From: a virus
Length of the DNA: 49,661 nucleotides
IMG/VR virus record: IMGVR_UViG_3300025849_000054
Location: 1 to 49,661 of that record
Direction: 5' to 3' (one strand)
Positions 9,776 to 18,212 of the stretch are shown here, piece by piece. The notes under the pieces were generated by a model, which saw only the letters and a list, made by a program, of their open reading frames with translations, had not been told where the DNA came from and searched no databases. The first letter of the stretch is position 1. The number at the start of each line of letters is the position of its first letter. The translations under genes and the position numbers were made by a program.

Positions 9776-10363
9776 TTACTTTCCAGACAGTAAATCTTTG
9801 AATTTATACCTTAAATTAGCCATTGTATCACTTGGATTTCTCATATAAGATGCTACTGTATTTCTTACTTTTTTAATACCTTTTTTAACACCAAAATTTG
9901 GTAGTATTGTATCGTATTCTGCATCGGGATCAAATGCAGGGTTACCATAGTATTTTTGATGTTTTAATTTTCTACCATCGCTACCAGTTCTAACACCATC
10001 GCTGTCGCCGTCTTTAGTGTTTAATCCTCTACGTGATGTACCTTTTAGTGCGTCTGCTCTTGCTTTGCTTCTTAACTCAGCATCACTAGGACCTTCTTTT
10101 TTACGAGGCTCTTCCCTTTTATTAATTTGAGATTGTTGTGACTTGTTTCTTACATCAACATCAGTACTACCAACATTAGGTACATTTTTTAAATCTCCTA
10201 CCTCTACATCTGTTCCAATTGACTGCCCCATATCGCGACCATATGTAGATGTATCAGTACCAACACCCTGTATTCTTCGCTGAGTATGGATATCTCGCAT
10301 CTGTTTCATTGCATCTTTTTGTGCTTTACTGATTTCTTTGATTATTACTTCGTCGATTCTCAT
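9776..10363 (-). CDS. Hypothetical internal-type protein with leader peptide
   Basis: 195 residues, strongly basic and low-complexity, starting MRIDEVIIKEISKAQ. The leader ends in I-x-E, the T4 prohead protease type of site. The centre has a KDGDSDGVRTGSDG segment that looks like a calcium-binding DxDxDG loop, and the C-terminus is Lys/Arg-rich. No family recognised. A late-type box CATAAATA (10369-10376) ends six bases before the ATG, so transcription is predicted to start on the ATG itself; there is no Shine-Dalgarno. Confidence 0.7.
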   Translation of the reverse strand: MRIDEVIIKEISKAQKDAMKQMRDIHTQRRIQGVGTDTSTYGRDMGQSIGTDVEVGDLKNVPNVGSTDVDVRNKSQQSQINKREEPRKKEGPSDAELRSKARADALKGTSRRGLNTKDGDSDGVRTGSDGRKLKHQKYYGNPAFDPDAEYDTILPNFGVKKGIKKVRNTVASYMRNPSDTMANLRYKFKDLLSGK

Positions 10364-10368
10364 ATTAC

Positions 10369-10376
10369 TATTTATG
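10369..10376 (-). promoter_or_regulatory. Late promoter, leaderless, for gene at 9776
   Basis: CATAAATA followed by five bases and ATG at 10363. The predicted +1 is the A of ATG. Confidence 0.7.
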
Positions 10377-11139
10377 ACCTTTTTCTACTTTGCCAGTATG
10401 CGGCAATGCCTGCCAACCCAGCCGCGGATTTAGGTCCTAACCTTCCGCCTGTTATTCTTGGGCCAAATTCTGCACCAACGTATGCCGATGCACCTGCTAC
10501 TGCTAAACGTTTTAGTGTTGTTTGATCGGTTGCTTTGTCTAATTCTGTGTTAGTTGCATTAACTAATTTATAATTTCTTTCTTTAGCAAATTTATTTAAT
10601 GTTTTATACAGGTCACTTCTTACTGCTTTGGCTCGCATTATGTGTAACATTTTTGTGACTGCTAATTGCTTTTGCCTATATTTTAATCTGCTCCAATCAG
10701 ATACCAATCTTCTGACATTTTGTATGACCATGTCATTAATTTTAAGTTGTCTTTGCAATCTCAAGAAGTAAATTGAATTTGGAATTTGTCCTTTTGCTAT
10801 GCTGGTCATAAACTGATGCATCAGTTGTTCGTTAAATTTATAATCTTTTTTATACTTAGAATTAATTGTGTATGCAATCATGTAATGATCGTTAGCACCT
10901 AATCTACTTGCACGATATTTTCCGTGTCTTACATTTGCATTTGCATATTGTATTGCAAATGGTCTATATTTTTTATCTTGTGCAAACACATACACCAACA
11001 TGGTTGTTACCATTAGTAATTCTGCCATATCATCTTTGGTATATGGCTTGAATCCATCAGTTGTTCTGTATAATCTACTTTCCTGTAGATCGCCTAAAAA
11101 TTGATATTGTGCTTGTTTTTGTTCTTTAGGTGTTTCCAT
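10372..11139 (-). CDS. Hypothetical late protein
   Basis: 255 residues, METPKEQKQAQYQFLGDLQES..., helical and basic in the middle (repeated Leu/Arg-rich segments at about 120-190). The C-terminus, about 205-245, is Gly/Ala-rich and mildly hydrophobic (VAGASAYVGAEFGPRITGG), perhaps membrane-interacting. Not recognised; I recall similar unnamed proteins in marine T4-like phages. Start overlaps the stop of the nucleotidyltransferase-like gene (TAATG at 11139), so the two are coupled in the 13457-10372 late operon. Confidence 0.65.
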   Translation of the reverse strand: METPKEQKQAQYQFLGDLQESRLYRTTDGFKPYTKDDMAELLMVTTMLVYVFAQDKKYRPFAIQYANANVRHGKYRASRLGANDHYMIAYTINSKYKKDYKFNEQLMHQFMTSIAKGQIPNSIYFLRLQRQLKINDMVIQNVRRLVSDWSRLKYRQKQLAVTKMLHIMRAKAVRSDLYKTLNKFAKERNYKLVNATNTELDKATDQTTLKRLAVAGASAYVGAEFGPRITGGRLGPKSAAGLAGIAAYWQSRKRS

Positions 11140-12407
11140 TATGCGCCTGGTCTCCCTGTGCCAAAGTTTTTAACACTAAAGTCTAATCTGTCGACTAATT
11201 TAATTGCGTTTCCAATATGATCAACAGCAACAAAGCCTTCTTCACCTGTGACATCATAGTCGCCTTCTTGGTTTTGTACAAACGTGTCTATTTGTTTTAT
11301 GTTTGCTAATTTTTTAATTATCATTTCTTTTGCTTTGATTAAATCTAAATACACAACGTATGCTTTTTCTATTTCTTCTTGATTGCTTTCTAAAAATTTA
11401 ATGCCGTCTATCATCAATTTTGTTTTTCTTACTTTACCGTCATCGCTTTTTAGTTTTTCAACTGCTGATTTCAGTGTGCCTTTGTACTCTGCAATAAATC
11501 TTTGAGCAAATACTTTTGGATCTTGTTCAAAGCCTACTAATTCTCTAATAATTTTATTTACACTTGCCTTAATTCTTATTCTCAAGTCATCTCCAAATTC
11601 ATTATTTTTAAGAAAGTCTAAATCTGTAACTGCTTTTAAGTTTTGATCTGCATTGTTAATGAGTTCGGCCATCTCTCGTGATTCATCTTCAGTGAAAGTT
11701 ACTTGCCCTGAGTAGTCTCTTATGATTGCATCTCTGTGCCAAACATCTGGATGACTGCCTAAACTACTTGCATCAAACCCAAACTTTGCTGACATGTCTG
11801 CTAATTCGCCGCCTCCAACATATTCTGTGTGAAACACTATGCCTATTTTAGAACGTAAAATATCTTTTGCAAGATTACTGTTTTTTGGAATTGCATATAT
11901 AATTGTATTTGGTTTAAATACTATAAATTCTTCGCCTTTGATATTTGCATCTGATATGCTGTCGTCTGTGTATAGTAAATCTCCTTGTACAATTTTTCCT
12001 TTAAAATTTAATTTTTGTAAATGCATAAATGCACTAATTAATTTTTCTTGTAAGCCTTCTGCTTCGTGATTTGCTTTGATGTCTTGTATGCTTTTGTTTA
12101 CTAACGGATTTCTTTTGTTGAATACACTTTTAGTACCTACAAAAAATTTACCGTCTGCTGGATCAGTGCCTACAAATACTGCTGGAGCACCGTCCCATTT
12201 TGTTGTTAAGTTGAATTTGGTTTTTGCACTACCCTTCAGCATCTCATGAAAACTGTAAAGATATTGTATTGCTTGTTTACCACCAGGTAACCCGTCATTA
12301 AAAATTAAATCTTCTAAATGTTCAAGGTGAGTGTTTTTGCTTTCATCTAGTCTGTGATGAATTACACATTCAGTTAAGTACCCTTTAGTAAGATCAACTG
12401 CTCTCAT
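11139..12407 (-). CDS. KxDG nucleotidyltransferase-superfamily protein (ligase-like)
   Basis: 422 residues. Begins MRAVDLTKGYLTE, a leader ending in L-x-E. Residues about 67-75, TTKWDGAPAVF, are motif I (KxDG) of the covalent nucleotidyltransferase superfamily of DNA/RNA ligases and capping enzymes. Later motifs fit the fold: a Gly/Lys strand FFVGTKS, GKIVQGDLLY (about 137-146) and GEEFIVFKPNTIIYAI (about 158-173). The C-terminal half is helical and unrecognised. I cannot tell ligase from another AMP/GMP transferase. It lies in a late virion-type operon, coupled by TAATG on both sides, not in the replication region, which argues against a role in normal DNA replication. Confidence 0.7.
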   Translation of the reverse strand: MRAVDLTKGYLTECVIHHRLDESKNTHLEHLEDLIFNDGLPGGKQAIQYLYSFHEMLKGSAKTKFNLTTKWDGAPAVFVGTDPADGKFFVGTKSVFNKRNPLVNKSIQDIKANHEAEGLQEKLISAFMHLQKLNFKGKIVQGDLLYTDDSISDANIKGEEFIVFKPNTIIYAIPKNSNLAKDILRSKIGIVFHTEYVGGGELADMSAKFGFDASSLGSHPDVWHRDAIIRDYSGQVTFTEDESREMAELINNADQNLKAVTDLDFLKNNEFGDDLRIRIKASVNKIIRELVGFEQDPKVFAQRFIAEYKGTLKSAVEKLKSDDGKVRKTKLMIDGIKFLESNQEEIEKAYVVYLDLIKAKEMIIKKLANIKQIDTFVQNQEGDYDVTGEEGFVAVDHIGNAIKLVDRLDFSVKNFGTGRPGA

Positions 12408-13201
12408 TAATAACTCGTGTCTATTTTTTCTATTCCTGAATCTGCAGGATCTAGTGTAGTTAATTTTTGCTTTTGTTTGCCTGATAGTTTTTGTGGTACA
12501 AGTTTAACACCGTTAATAGAAATAATTTTTTTACTAGGAATACCTGTTGTAGTTGATTGTTTTGGATTTTCTGGATTAAAGAATCCTTTTATTTGTACAT
12601 CTGGTACTCCGTCGCCGTCTGAATCTGCTGTAAATTGTATAAATTCACCAGTTCTTAATACATTATCACTAGTGGTCCATTGTATTTTGTCACCGGGTTT
12701 TGGAGGTTGGACGCCATACACTTGTTCCCATGTAGTGCCCTGTTGTTTATTAGTTCTTTTATTTTTAATAATATTGTCTAGTTTACCACCTGCTCTGGCT
12801 CCGAGTGTTGCCATTCCTTTTACAAACCAGTTATCATCTTTATATCTAGCGGCAACTCCTGCTCCCGCTTTGGCTTGATTAGTAGGATCCCACCATGCTT
12901 TAACATCATCCCATCTTTTTAAGTTTAATAGATTTTTTATTCTTGCTGATGTATTTTTTTGAAACGCTCTTCTAGTAAAAGAAGGATCTGCCGGGATAAA
13001 ATCTTGTGCCCTGTCATCGTATACATAGAATATATTTTGTGCATTATCTATATATCCTTTATACTCGTAACCATCAACTTCAAATTCTACATGAGAATAT
13101 TTAGGATCACTAACAATGCTTTTCCATTTTTTAGCAGGTGCTTTTTTTTGATAGTCTGATAAACTATCATCTTCGCGTAATATGACTTCGTTAATCTTCA
13201 T
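12407..13201 (-). CDS. Hypothetical internal-type protein with leader peptide
   Basis: 264 residues from the ATG at 13201 (MKINEVILREDDSLSDYQ). A longer frame opens at 13246, but the internal start gives the same leader style as its neighbours and overlaps the upstream gene by only 11 bases, so I prefer it. The leader ends in LRE. Residues about 35-75 hold a Tyr-rich beta segment; about 190-205 TADSDGDGVPDVQI looks like a calcium-binding DxDxDG loop. No family recognised. TAATG overlap with the nucleotidyltransferase-like gene. Confidence 0.7.
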   Translation of the reverse strand: MKINEVILREDDSLSDYQKKAPAKKWKSIVSDPKYSHVEFEVDGYEYKGYIDNAQNIFYVYDDRAQDFIPADPSFTRRAFQKNTSARIKNLLNLKRWDDVKAWWDPTNQAKAGAGVAARYKDDNWFVKGMATLGARAGGKLDNIIKNKRTNKQQGTTWEQVYGVQPPKPGDKIQWTTSDNVLRTGEFIQFTADSDGDGVPDVQIKGFFNPENPKQSTTTGIPSKKIISINGVKLVPQKLSGKQKQKLTTLDPADSGIEKIDTSY

Positions 13202-13457
13202 TTGTATTAGACCTTGATTCTTTGATAATCTGTACACCCTTAACAAATCTTTCAGGCCTATTGCCTTTAATTGAATTAATTAAACGTCTTTGCAAGTCTA
13301 ATGCTTCATTTTCATCAAAATTTTCTTGAATTAATTCAATTAAATTTAAGGCACTTTTAATAATATGGTTGCCTCTAGACTCAATTACATTGAGTTTGTC
13401 TCTTTCTGAAACAATTGAATTTAATTCGTCTAGAATTGATCTGTGATTTAAGGACAT
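13191..13457 (-). CDS. Small hypothetical protein, first gene of late operon
   Basis: 88 residues, helical (MSLNHRSILDELNSIVSERDK...NLIELIQENFDENEALDLQRRLINSIKG). I recall similar proteins in T4-like cyanophages, unnamed. Starts 13 bases after the predicted +1 of the late promoter at 13476-13483, with CGGAG as Shine-Dalgarno. The stop overlaps the next gene. It therefore leads the operon that runs to the gene at 10372. Confidence 0.7.
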   Translation of the reverse strand: MSLNHRSILDELNSIVSERDKLNVIESRGNHIIKSALNLIELIQENFDENEALDLQRRLINSIKGNRPERFVKGVQIIKESRSNTNED

Positions 13458-13475
13458 CTTATCTCCGTTTAAGCA

Positions 13476-13483
13476 TATTTATC
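13476..13483 (-). promoter_or_regulatory. Late promoter for the 13457-10372 operon
   Basis: GATAAATA on the - strand with CGGAG ribosome site after it. Lies between the operon and gp41's stop codon. Confidence 0.72.
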
Positions 13484-13487
13484 TATT

Positions 13488-14873
13488 TTACTTCTTCTTG
13501 AGGAGATTCCTAAGTGCCAAACCTTGTTGTACTATGTCAACATTGTCCTCTGTTGCATCTTCATCGCTTCTTATTACTGAAGATCTTTTCATAGCATCTG
13601 TCATTGTTATCGTATTAATAGTATCGTAAGTATCTTCGTCCTCATCTAAGTCTTCAATTCTCAGTGTTTCTGGGTTGAATTTTAAGTCTACTTTACTGCC
13701 AACACCACTACTAGAACGTGTTTTCATAAACTGTATTTGATATCTACCACGTTCTCGCATGGCGTTACTTGTAAATATGCCTATAACATTGTCTGCTGTT
13801 TGTATTTTACTAATACCACCTGCAATATGACTGTGATCAAACTCTATTTCTTCTACTGCACCTCTGTTTAACTGTGATGCTGTTACTAATAGTATGTTTA
13901 ATTCTACTGCTAAGTTACGCAACTCCTCTGATACATACTTGTCTTTAATAAACAAGTCACTTGCTGATACTTTTCCACTTATTGGCATCATTAAATCAAG
14001 ATAGTCAACTAATAAACAGTCTACTTTTACACCTGTCTGTATTTCATACTCTCTCAAAAACGATCTAATATCACTAGCATTAATACCATTGCTCATCTGT
14101 TTTATGCGGAATTTACCTGCACCTTTGCCTTTCATTACTACTTTTAGATGGACATCGTCCATATTTTTCATAACATCTCTGGTTGCATACTCACTAACCA
14201 TAGCATCAATACGCATACTTGACAGTTGCTCACTTAACTCTAAACTCAAATATACTGTGTTAAGTCCTGCTTGACTCCAGTTTACACCTAAGTTTTGTAG
14301 GAACAAACTTTTACCAGCACCTGATCCTCCGGCAAATACAGTTAATTCACCTCTATTCAGTCCACCATATAGTTTTTGATCAAAGTTTTTCCAACCTGTA
14401 CTAATTGCACCTGCTTGATCTTTGATCCATTGTAACCTTTCTTTGGGATTTTCATAATAATCTAAACCAAAGTCACTTACTAGGCCAACACTGGTTGCTT
14501 CTTTAATAAGTGCTTCTACACTTCCATAGTCTTTATTTTCTAATAAGTCTGTGCTGTCTAGTATTGCTTTTTCTAATGCCTTATGTCTGCAGAATGTTTC
14601 GAACTCATCCATAAACCAACTCATATGACTGTCATGTGCGTCTTCAACCGGTTTTAAATTAATGCCGTTTACTGCTTCTAACTGTTCTAGTGTTGGAATA
14701 CTGTTATAATTGTTAGCATGTTCTTTTAAAAACTCTACTGCTTCTCTATATTTTCTATTAAACATATAAGGTTGAACAATATTGTTTACCCTTACAAATA
14801 CATCAGGATCTGTAACTAAAAATCTTAGAAACAATTCTTGTATATCTTCACCGTATTCTTTTATATCACTCAT
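13488..14873 (-). CDS. 41: Replicative DNA helicase, T4 gp41 / DnaB family
   Basis: 461 residues, close to T4 gp41 length (475). N-terminal helical domain, then a RecA-type core: Walker A GGSGAGKS at about 182-189, Walker B LLVDYLDLM at about 286, a Gln-containing TASQLNRG sensor at about 332, and a C-terminal Arg-rich part. It unwinds DNA at the fork as a hexamer and works with the gp61 primase, whose stop codon overlaps its start by ATGA. Both genes are driven by the early promoter at 15867-15895. Confidence 0.96.
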   Translation of the reverse strand: MSDIKEYGEDIQELFLRFLVTDPDVFVRVNNIVQPYMFNRKYREAVEFLKEHANNYNSIPTLEQLEAVNGINLKPVEDAHDSHMSWFMDEFETFCRHKALEKAILDSTDLLENKDYGSVEALIKEATSVGLVSDFGLDYYENPKERLQWIKDQAGAISTGWKNFDQKLYGGLNRGELTVFAGGSGAGKSLFLQNLGVNWSQAGLNTVYLSLELSEQLSSMRIDAMVSEYATRDVMKNMDDVHLKVVMKGKGAGKFRIKQMSNGINASDIRSFLREYEIQTGVKVDCLLVDYLDLMMPISGKVSASDLFIKDKYVSEELRNLAVELNILLVTASQLNRGAVEEIEFDHSHIAGGISKIQTADNVIGIFTSNAMRERGRYQIQFMKTRSSSGVGSKVDLKFNPETLRIEDLDEDEDTYDTINTITMTDAMKRSSVIRSDEDATEDNVDIVQQGLALRNLLKKK

Positions 14874-15859
14874 AACATTTTGCTCTGTACTTCAATTTTA
14901 ATTTTATTTGCTACAGCATACTTAATTATACTAGATAATGTTAATAGTCTGCCATATTTGAGCACCGCATCACCTACATCTTTTATATCTGTGTGCCAAG
15001 GTGGGAAACTTACTTCCCACCCTAGTTCAGCGGCCTGCCTTATCAAGTCCTTGCCTGGTGCATCTCTGTCAGGGCAAAGGATTACTCTTTTATTTAATGA
15101 ATTTATCTGCTGTATCTGTCTTTCGTTTATGGTATTACCCAACACACTAACGCCATCTATTAGAATAGCATCAATTACACCTTCTGTTACTACCACTATA
15201 TCTCTATCTGAGTATATGTACTTGTCTATGTTAAACACATACCCTGCTTGACTGTTGTTGATATACTTAGGCGTTTCCTTTGTAGGTGGATTTATGTGCC
15301 TTCCTACATAGCCTACTATTTCTTGGTTATAGTAAAACGGTATTATCAGTCTATTCTTTAACATAAAGTCGTCACAAATAAACAAATCATAATCTGTTTC
15401 TAACAGTTTTCTTTCTTCTGCATACAACATTATTTTTTCATGTGCTTCGTTATATGGAAGTTTAGGAATATCTCTAACATTTATAACACTTGGCAATTCT
15501 ACAGGTTTAAATTTTTCATAATTTATTACAATATCGTCAACTTCGTTATCAAACTCTTCTATCTTCATTAGTTCTAGAACAAGTTTCTTGACACTTTCGT
15601 TAGTTGCGCCTAACTTTACTGCAAGGTCTTTGTATTTTTTACCAATTTTTTTACTTGGCGACCATCCAGTTGAAAAGCCACAATTAAAACAGTTGTATGC
15701 AATTTTAGGACCTGTAGCAATAATACCTGCTCTGCCTCTTTTATCATTGCACATAGGACAACTAAAAGTTACCCAGCCGGCTGGTGTCTTTTTGTGTTTG
15801 TGAGGCAAGTGAGATGTTAGTAACTCGTGTACCTGTTGTATTGCGTCAGAGTGCTCCAT
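14870..15859 (-). CDS. 61: DNA primase, T4 gp61 / DnaG-like
   Basis: 329 residues. N-terminal zinc ribbon CPMCNDKRGRAG...YNCFNCGFSTGW (about 34-65, four Cys), then a TOPRIM core with VVVTEGVIDA (about 197) and VILCPDRDAPG (about 236), the Glu and DxD metal ligands. Makes the RNA primers for lagging-strand synthesis in complex with gp41. The ATG at 15859 stands only seven bases after the TATAAT box of a consensus sigma70 promoter, and no Shine-Dalgarno precedes it, so the message is probably leaderless. Confidence 0.95.
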   Translation of the reverse strand: MEHSDAIQQVHELLTSHLPHKHKKTPAGWVTFSCPMCNDKRGRAGIIATGPKIAYNCFNCGFSTGWSPSKKIGKKYKDLAVKLGATNESVKKLVLELMKIEEFDNEVDDIVINYEKFKPVELPSVINVRDIPKLPYNEAHEKIMLYAEERKLLETDYDLFICDDFMLKNRLIIPFYYNQEIVGYVGRHINPPTKETPKYINNSQAGYVFNIDKYIYSDRDIVVVTEGVIDAILIDGVSVLGNTINERQIQQINSLNKRVILCPDRDAPGKDLIRQAAELGWEVSFPPWHTDIKDVGDAVLKYGRLLTLSSIIKYAVANKIKIEVQSKML

Positions 15860-15866
15860 TGCTGTT

Positions 15867-15895
15867 ATTATACTGGATTATATATATGAAGTCAA
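15867..15895 (-). promoter_or_regulatory. Early sigma70 promoter of primase-helicase operon
   Basis: TTGACT (15895-15890), 17-base spacer, TATAAT (15872-15867). ATG of the primase begins seven bases after TATAAT. Confidence 0.88.
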
Positions 15896-16408
15896 GTCAA
15901 AATTTATCAGTTTTATGTCTTCATCATATTTTTCTAATACACGATCTTTTGATTTATTTGTATATGCATTTATATCGTCTAGATCATCTGCTGGTACATG
16001 ATAATCTAATATGTAATTAGCATCAATATCAAATACCTTTTTTAAAAAAATGTTTATATCTTCGAGATGTATAAATTTGTCTATTAATTTAATTTTTTCT
16101 TGATAAGTGCCTACAAAAGAAGGTTCATGATAAAACAGATCACTGTGTACATACTCATCAAAATCTATCTTTTCGTATAAATCTTTTTCAATTATTTTTT
16201 TCCAACGAAATATGCTTCTTTCTCTAATAAACGGATTTCTGACAAACATGATATTTTGTAAATTTTTATCGTATTGTGAATCATCAAAAAAATGATTTGG
16301 TGCAATATAATCTAATAAGTCATTTTGAAAAAATTTCTGTGCTATCCACCTAGTTCCGCATCGGGTAGGAAACACACAGGCGTGAATGCCGTTGTTTAAT
16401 TTGTGCAT
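15878..16408 (-). CDS. Sulfotransferase-like protein
   Basis: 176 residues. The N-terminus CVFPTRCGTRWIAQ matches the 5'-phosphosulfate loop of PAPS sulfotransferases (P-x-x-x-G-T-x-W), and FVRNPFIRERSIF (about 58-70) matches the 3'-phosphate motif R-x7-S. The family moves sulfate from PAPS to hydroxyl or amino groups of carbohydrates or other molecules. Short for the family but both cofactor motifs are present. A PAPS source is hinted at by the APS-kinase-like gene at 22185-22961. No Shine-Dalgarno; a late-like box (16414-16421) stands five bases before the ATG. Target unknown; next to a fibre-like gene, so virion or host surface sugars are possible. Confidence 0.65.
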   Translation of the reverse strand: MHKLNNGIHACVFPTRCGTRWIAQKFFQNDLLDYIAPNHFFDDSQYDKNLQNIMFVRNPFIRERSIFRWKKIIEKDLYEKIDFDEYVHSDLFYHEPSFVGTYQEKIKLIDKFIHLEDINIFLKKVFDIDANYILDYHVPADDLDDINAYTNKSKDRVLEKYDEDIKLINFDLTSYI

Positions 16409-16413
16409 ATTAT

Positions 16414-16421
16414 TATTTAAT
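16414..16421 (-). promoter_or_regulatory. Possible late promoter of sulfotransferase-like gene
   Basis: ATTAAATA, six of eight to TATAAATA, with the same five-base spacing to ATG at 16408 as the stronger boxes. Weak alone in AT-rich DNA. Confidence 0.45.
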
Positions 16422-17235
16422 TTCTTAAAAGAATTTTATCGAATGATCCTGAATTAGATGGACCAGGAGAATATTTAAATCTTAAGTAATTGAAGTTGCC
16501 TGTGAAACTGTAATAAGTTACACCAGACACATTTGCCATTGGTATTCTTTCTAAATTGTTTACTACAGGTACACTTGCCCAATTTGAATCATCGCTTGAA
16601 GGTGCTTGTAGACCTAAACTGGCTTCAACATAAACGTTACCTGTAAATGTTGTTGAGTATAATCCTATTGTGTGAGTAGCATCTCTAAAGTTTTTATGCT
16701 GATTACCAGTAAAGGAACCACTTGTAAATACGTTTGCAGGATCACCGTTGTGAGTATTTTTTGTTTGATTCCAGACGTTTGCAATCTGTGTTGCAACTGG
16801 CGAAGGATTTGCATCGTTTTTAACTATTAATGTACAAAGTATTCCGTTGTTGTAATCAGAATAAATAGGTGTTTTGGTTCCGTCTTCGGCTACATTCTTG
16901 AATGAAACTTTGTATTGGCCTTCCACCAAAGAATTCATATCTTCTTCAGATAGTTTAAGTTCTGCTGTGCCTTTATTAAGTCCAGGTACTGCATAACGTG
17001 TTAAAACTTTTTCATTAGTTGAGTACTTAATAATATCTGCTTGTATATCATTATTGTACACATTTTGTTTTTTTCTATCTTGATTTGTGATATTGATGTA
17101 CACAATATTGTCCATGCCTTTGTGTACTATAAATTCTTTTCTGTTCATACTTCTGTTATCCACATAATAATTCTCCTGTTTTCTTACAAGATTTATTGTA
17201 TTTGATTGATACATTAATAGTGTTAAATTGCTCAT
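16417..17235 (-). CDS. Probable tail fibre / baseplate-associated structural protein
   Basis: 272 residues, beta-rich. Residues about 25-140 resemble N-terminal domains of phage receptor-binding or baseplate upper proteins: FIVHKGMDNIVYINITNQDRK, then a strand-rich domain ending ILCTLIVKND. Residues about 185-272 read as a jelly-roll-like domain (FTGNVYVEASL...SVPVVNN...GVTYYSFTGNFNYLRFKY). Late promoter GATAAATA at 17257-17264 and Shine-Dalgarno AAGGAA give an ordinary leader. Function inferred from composition and lateness. Confidence 0.6.
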   Translation of the reverse strand: MSNLTLLMYQSNTINLVRKQENYYVDNRSMNRKEFIVHKGMDNIVYINITNQDRKKQNVYNNDIQADIIKYSTNEKVLTRYAVPGLNKGTAELKLSEEDMNSLVEGQYKVSFKNVAEDGTKTPIYSDYNNGILCTLIVKNDANPSPVATQIANVWNQTKNTHNGDPANVFTSGSFTGNQHKNFRDATHTIGLYSTTFTGNVYVEASLGLQAPSSDDSNWASVPVVNNLERIPMANVSGVTYYSFTGNFNYLRFKYSPGPSNSGSFDKILLRN

Positions 17236-17256
17236 ACATGTTCATTCCTTATAATG

Positions 17257-17264
17257 TATTTATC
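17257..17264 (-). promoter_or_regulatory. Late promoter of fibre-like gene
   Basis: GATAAATA on the - strand, leader with AAGGAA, ATG at 17235. Divergent from the + strand box nine bases away. Confidence 0.78.
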
Positions 17265-17272
17265 TACAAAGG

Positions 17273-17280
17273 TATAAATA
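17273..17280 (+). promoter_or_regulatory. Late promoter, leaderless, of gene at 17286
   Basis: Perfect TATAAATA, then five bases, then ATG at 17286. +1 predicted on the ATG. Confidence 0.82.
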
Positions 17281-17285
17281 AAAAT

Positions 17286-17657
17286 ATGCAGGACCAACAG
17301 GAAATACAAGAAAAGTTTCCTTTCTTTACTATGCTTACTTATGGTGAGAAAGAATACTTTGGTATAATTCAAAACCAAGATAATGCAGTTACATCATTTT
17401 ATGATTATAATGTGCTAGTAGCACCTGAAGATAAAAAACAATTTGTAGAACTTGCCGAAATATGGTGGTGGGAAAGTAATCGACAAATTCCAATTGACGT
17501 GTTTTTATTTAATGAAATGAGAGAATTTAGGAATTGTTTAAAAACATTCAATAACAAAGATATAGATGTTATATTTGGTCCAGTGACCAGTACACATAAT
17601 CTAGTTAAGAAACGAATTAAAAGAAGAACAATTCAATTAGTCAAGAAGACTGACTAA
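17286..17657 (+). CDS. Conserved marine T4-like phage protein
   Basis: 123 residues from ATG at 17286 (MQDQQEIQEKFPFF). The frame is open further upstream, but that start would lie inside the divergent promoter region. Pattern TMLTYGEKEYFGIIQNQD...EIWWWESNRQIPIDVFL...IFGP...KKRIKRRTIQLV is one I recall from T4-like cyanophages, without known function. A perfect TATAAATA ends six bases before the ATG, so the mRNA is predicted leaderless. The only + strand gene before 43593; its 3' end overlaps the convergent DnaE-like gene by 21 bases. Confidence 0.8.
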   Translation: MQDQQEIQEKFPFFTMLTYGEKEYFGIIQNQDNAVTSFYDYNVLVAPEDKKQFVELAEIWWWESNRQIPIDVFLFNEMREFRNCLKTFNNKDIDVIFGPVTSTHNLVKKRIKRRTIQLVKKTD

Positions 17658-18212
17658 TTTATTTAATTGAACAATTATAGCCATTGCGTAACTATATGCG
17701 TGAGACTTCTTAAAGGAGTACGTTTCATTGTCACTTTTAATCCACACTTCCTTCTCAATGTCACTCCAACTTTTACCTACTAAGTATCTCTTACCGGGTC
17801 TTATCATTGCAAGTATCATTGCTAGTTGATCTATGTTTGTGGGTCTGTGTTGACTAACAATGTCATAATGATTGCTTATGTGGAATAATTGTTCTACTAT
17901 CTCCTTGGCGCCAAATAATTCCCAAACAGGTTCTTGATTACACAACCTATCTAACTCTTGTTCTGACTCTATATTGTTGTAAACACTATTGTTAAGTATA
18001 TCTAGTTTGAAATATCCTAAATCGTCTGCTTCCTTATGATCAATATTACTTAACCCAGTCACTGGATCATGGGGTATAGGCTGTATATAAACGCCTGTGT
18101 TGTGTTTTTCCATGCCACCAGGACGTTTGATACTGCCCGTGATATTATCTAACACACAAAGCAGTTTATCGCGGTTAGCCATATCAATATCTACATCAAA
18201 ATCAATCTTCAC
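17637..18212 (-). CDS. DnaE (Pol III alpha) finger-like fragment protein
   Basis: 191 residues starting at GTG (18212), MKIDFDVDIDMANRDK. DIDMANRDK resembles the DIDxDF...R catalytic strand of DnaE/PolC; DDLGYFKLDILNNSVYNNI resembles the ELGLLKxDFLGLRTL segment; residues about 165-185, FKKSHAYSYAMAIIVQL, closely resemble FxKSHAAAYAxxxYxTA. It is thus a condensed palm/finger fragment of a bacterial replicative polymerase, far too short (about 1,160 expected) to be a polymerase. The pieces appear in family order, so it is an evolved small protein, not a frameshifted remnant. Last gene of the metabolic operon, overlapping MazG by 11 bases. Function unknown. Confidence 0.65.
   Translation of the reverse strand: MKIDFDVDIDMANRDKLLCVLDNITGSIKRPGGMEKHNTGVYIQPIPHDPVTGLSNIDHKEADDLGYFKLDILNNSVYNNIESEQELDRLCNQEPVWELFGAKEIVEQLFHISNHYDIVSQHRPTNIDQLAMILAMIRPGKRYLVGKSWSDIEKEVWIKSDNETYSFKKSHAYSYAMAIIVQLNKLVSLLD

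Noticed and set aside
12417-12878. + strand open frame of 153 codons
   Set aside because: Antisense to the leader-bearing gene at 12407-13201, hydrophobic shadow without start signals.
13202-13246. N-terminal extension of the gene at 12407
   Set aside because: It would overlap the upstream gene by 56 bases and hide the MKINEVILRE leader; the internal ATG is preferred.
17637-18212. Decayed pseudogene of DNA polymerase III alpha
   Set aside because: Frame is intact, overlaps neighbours like a working gene and the segments are in order; a small evolved protein fits better.
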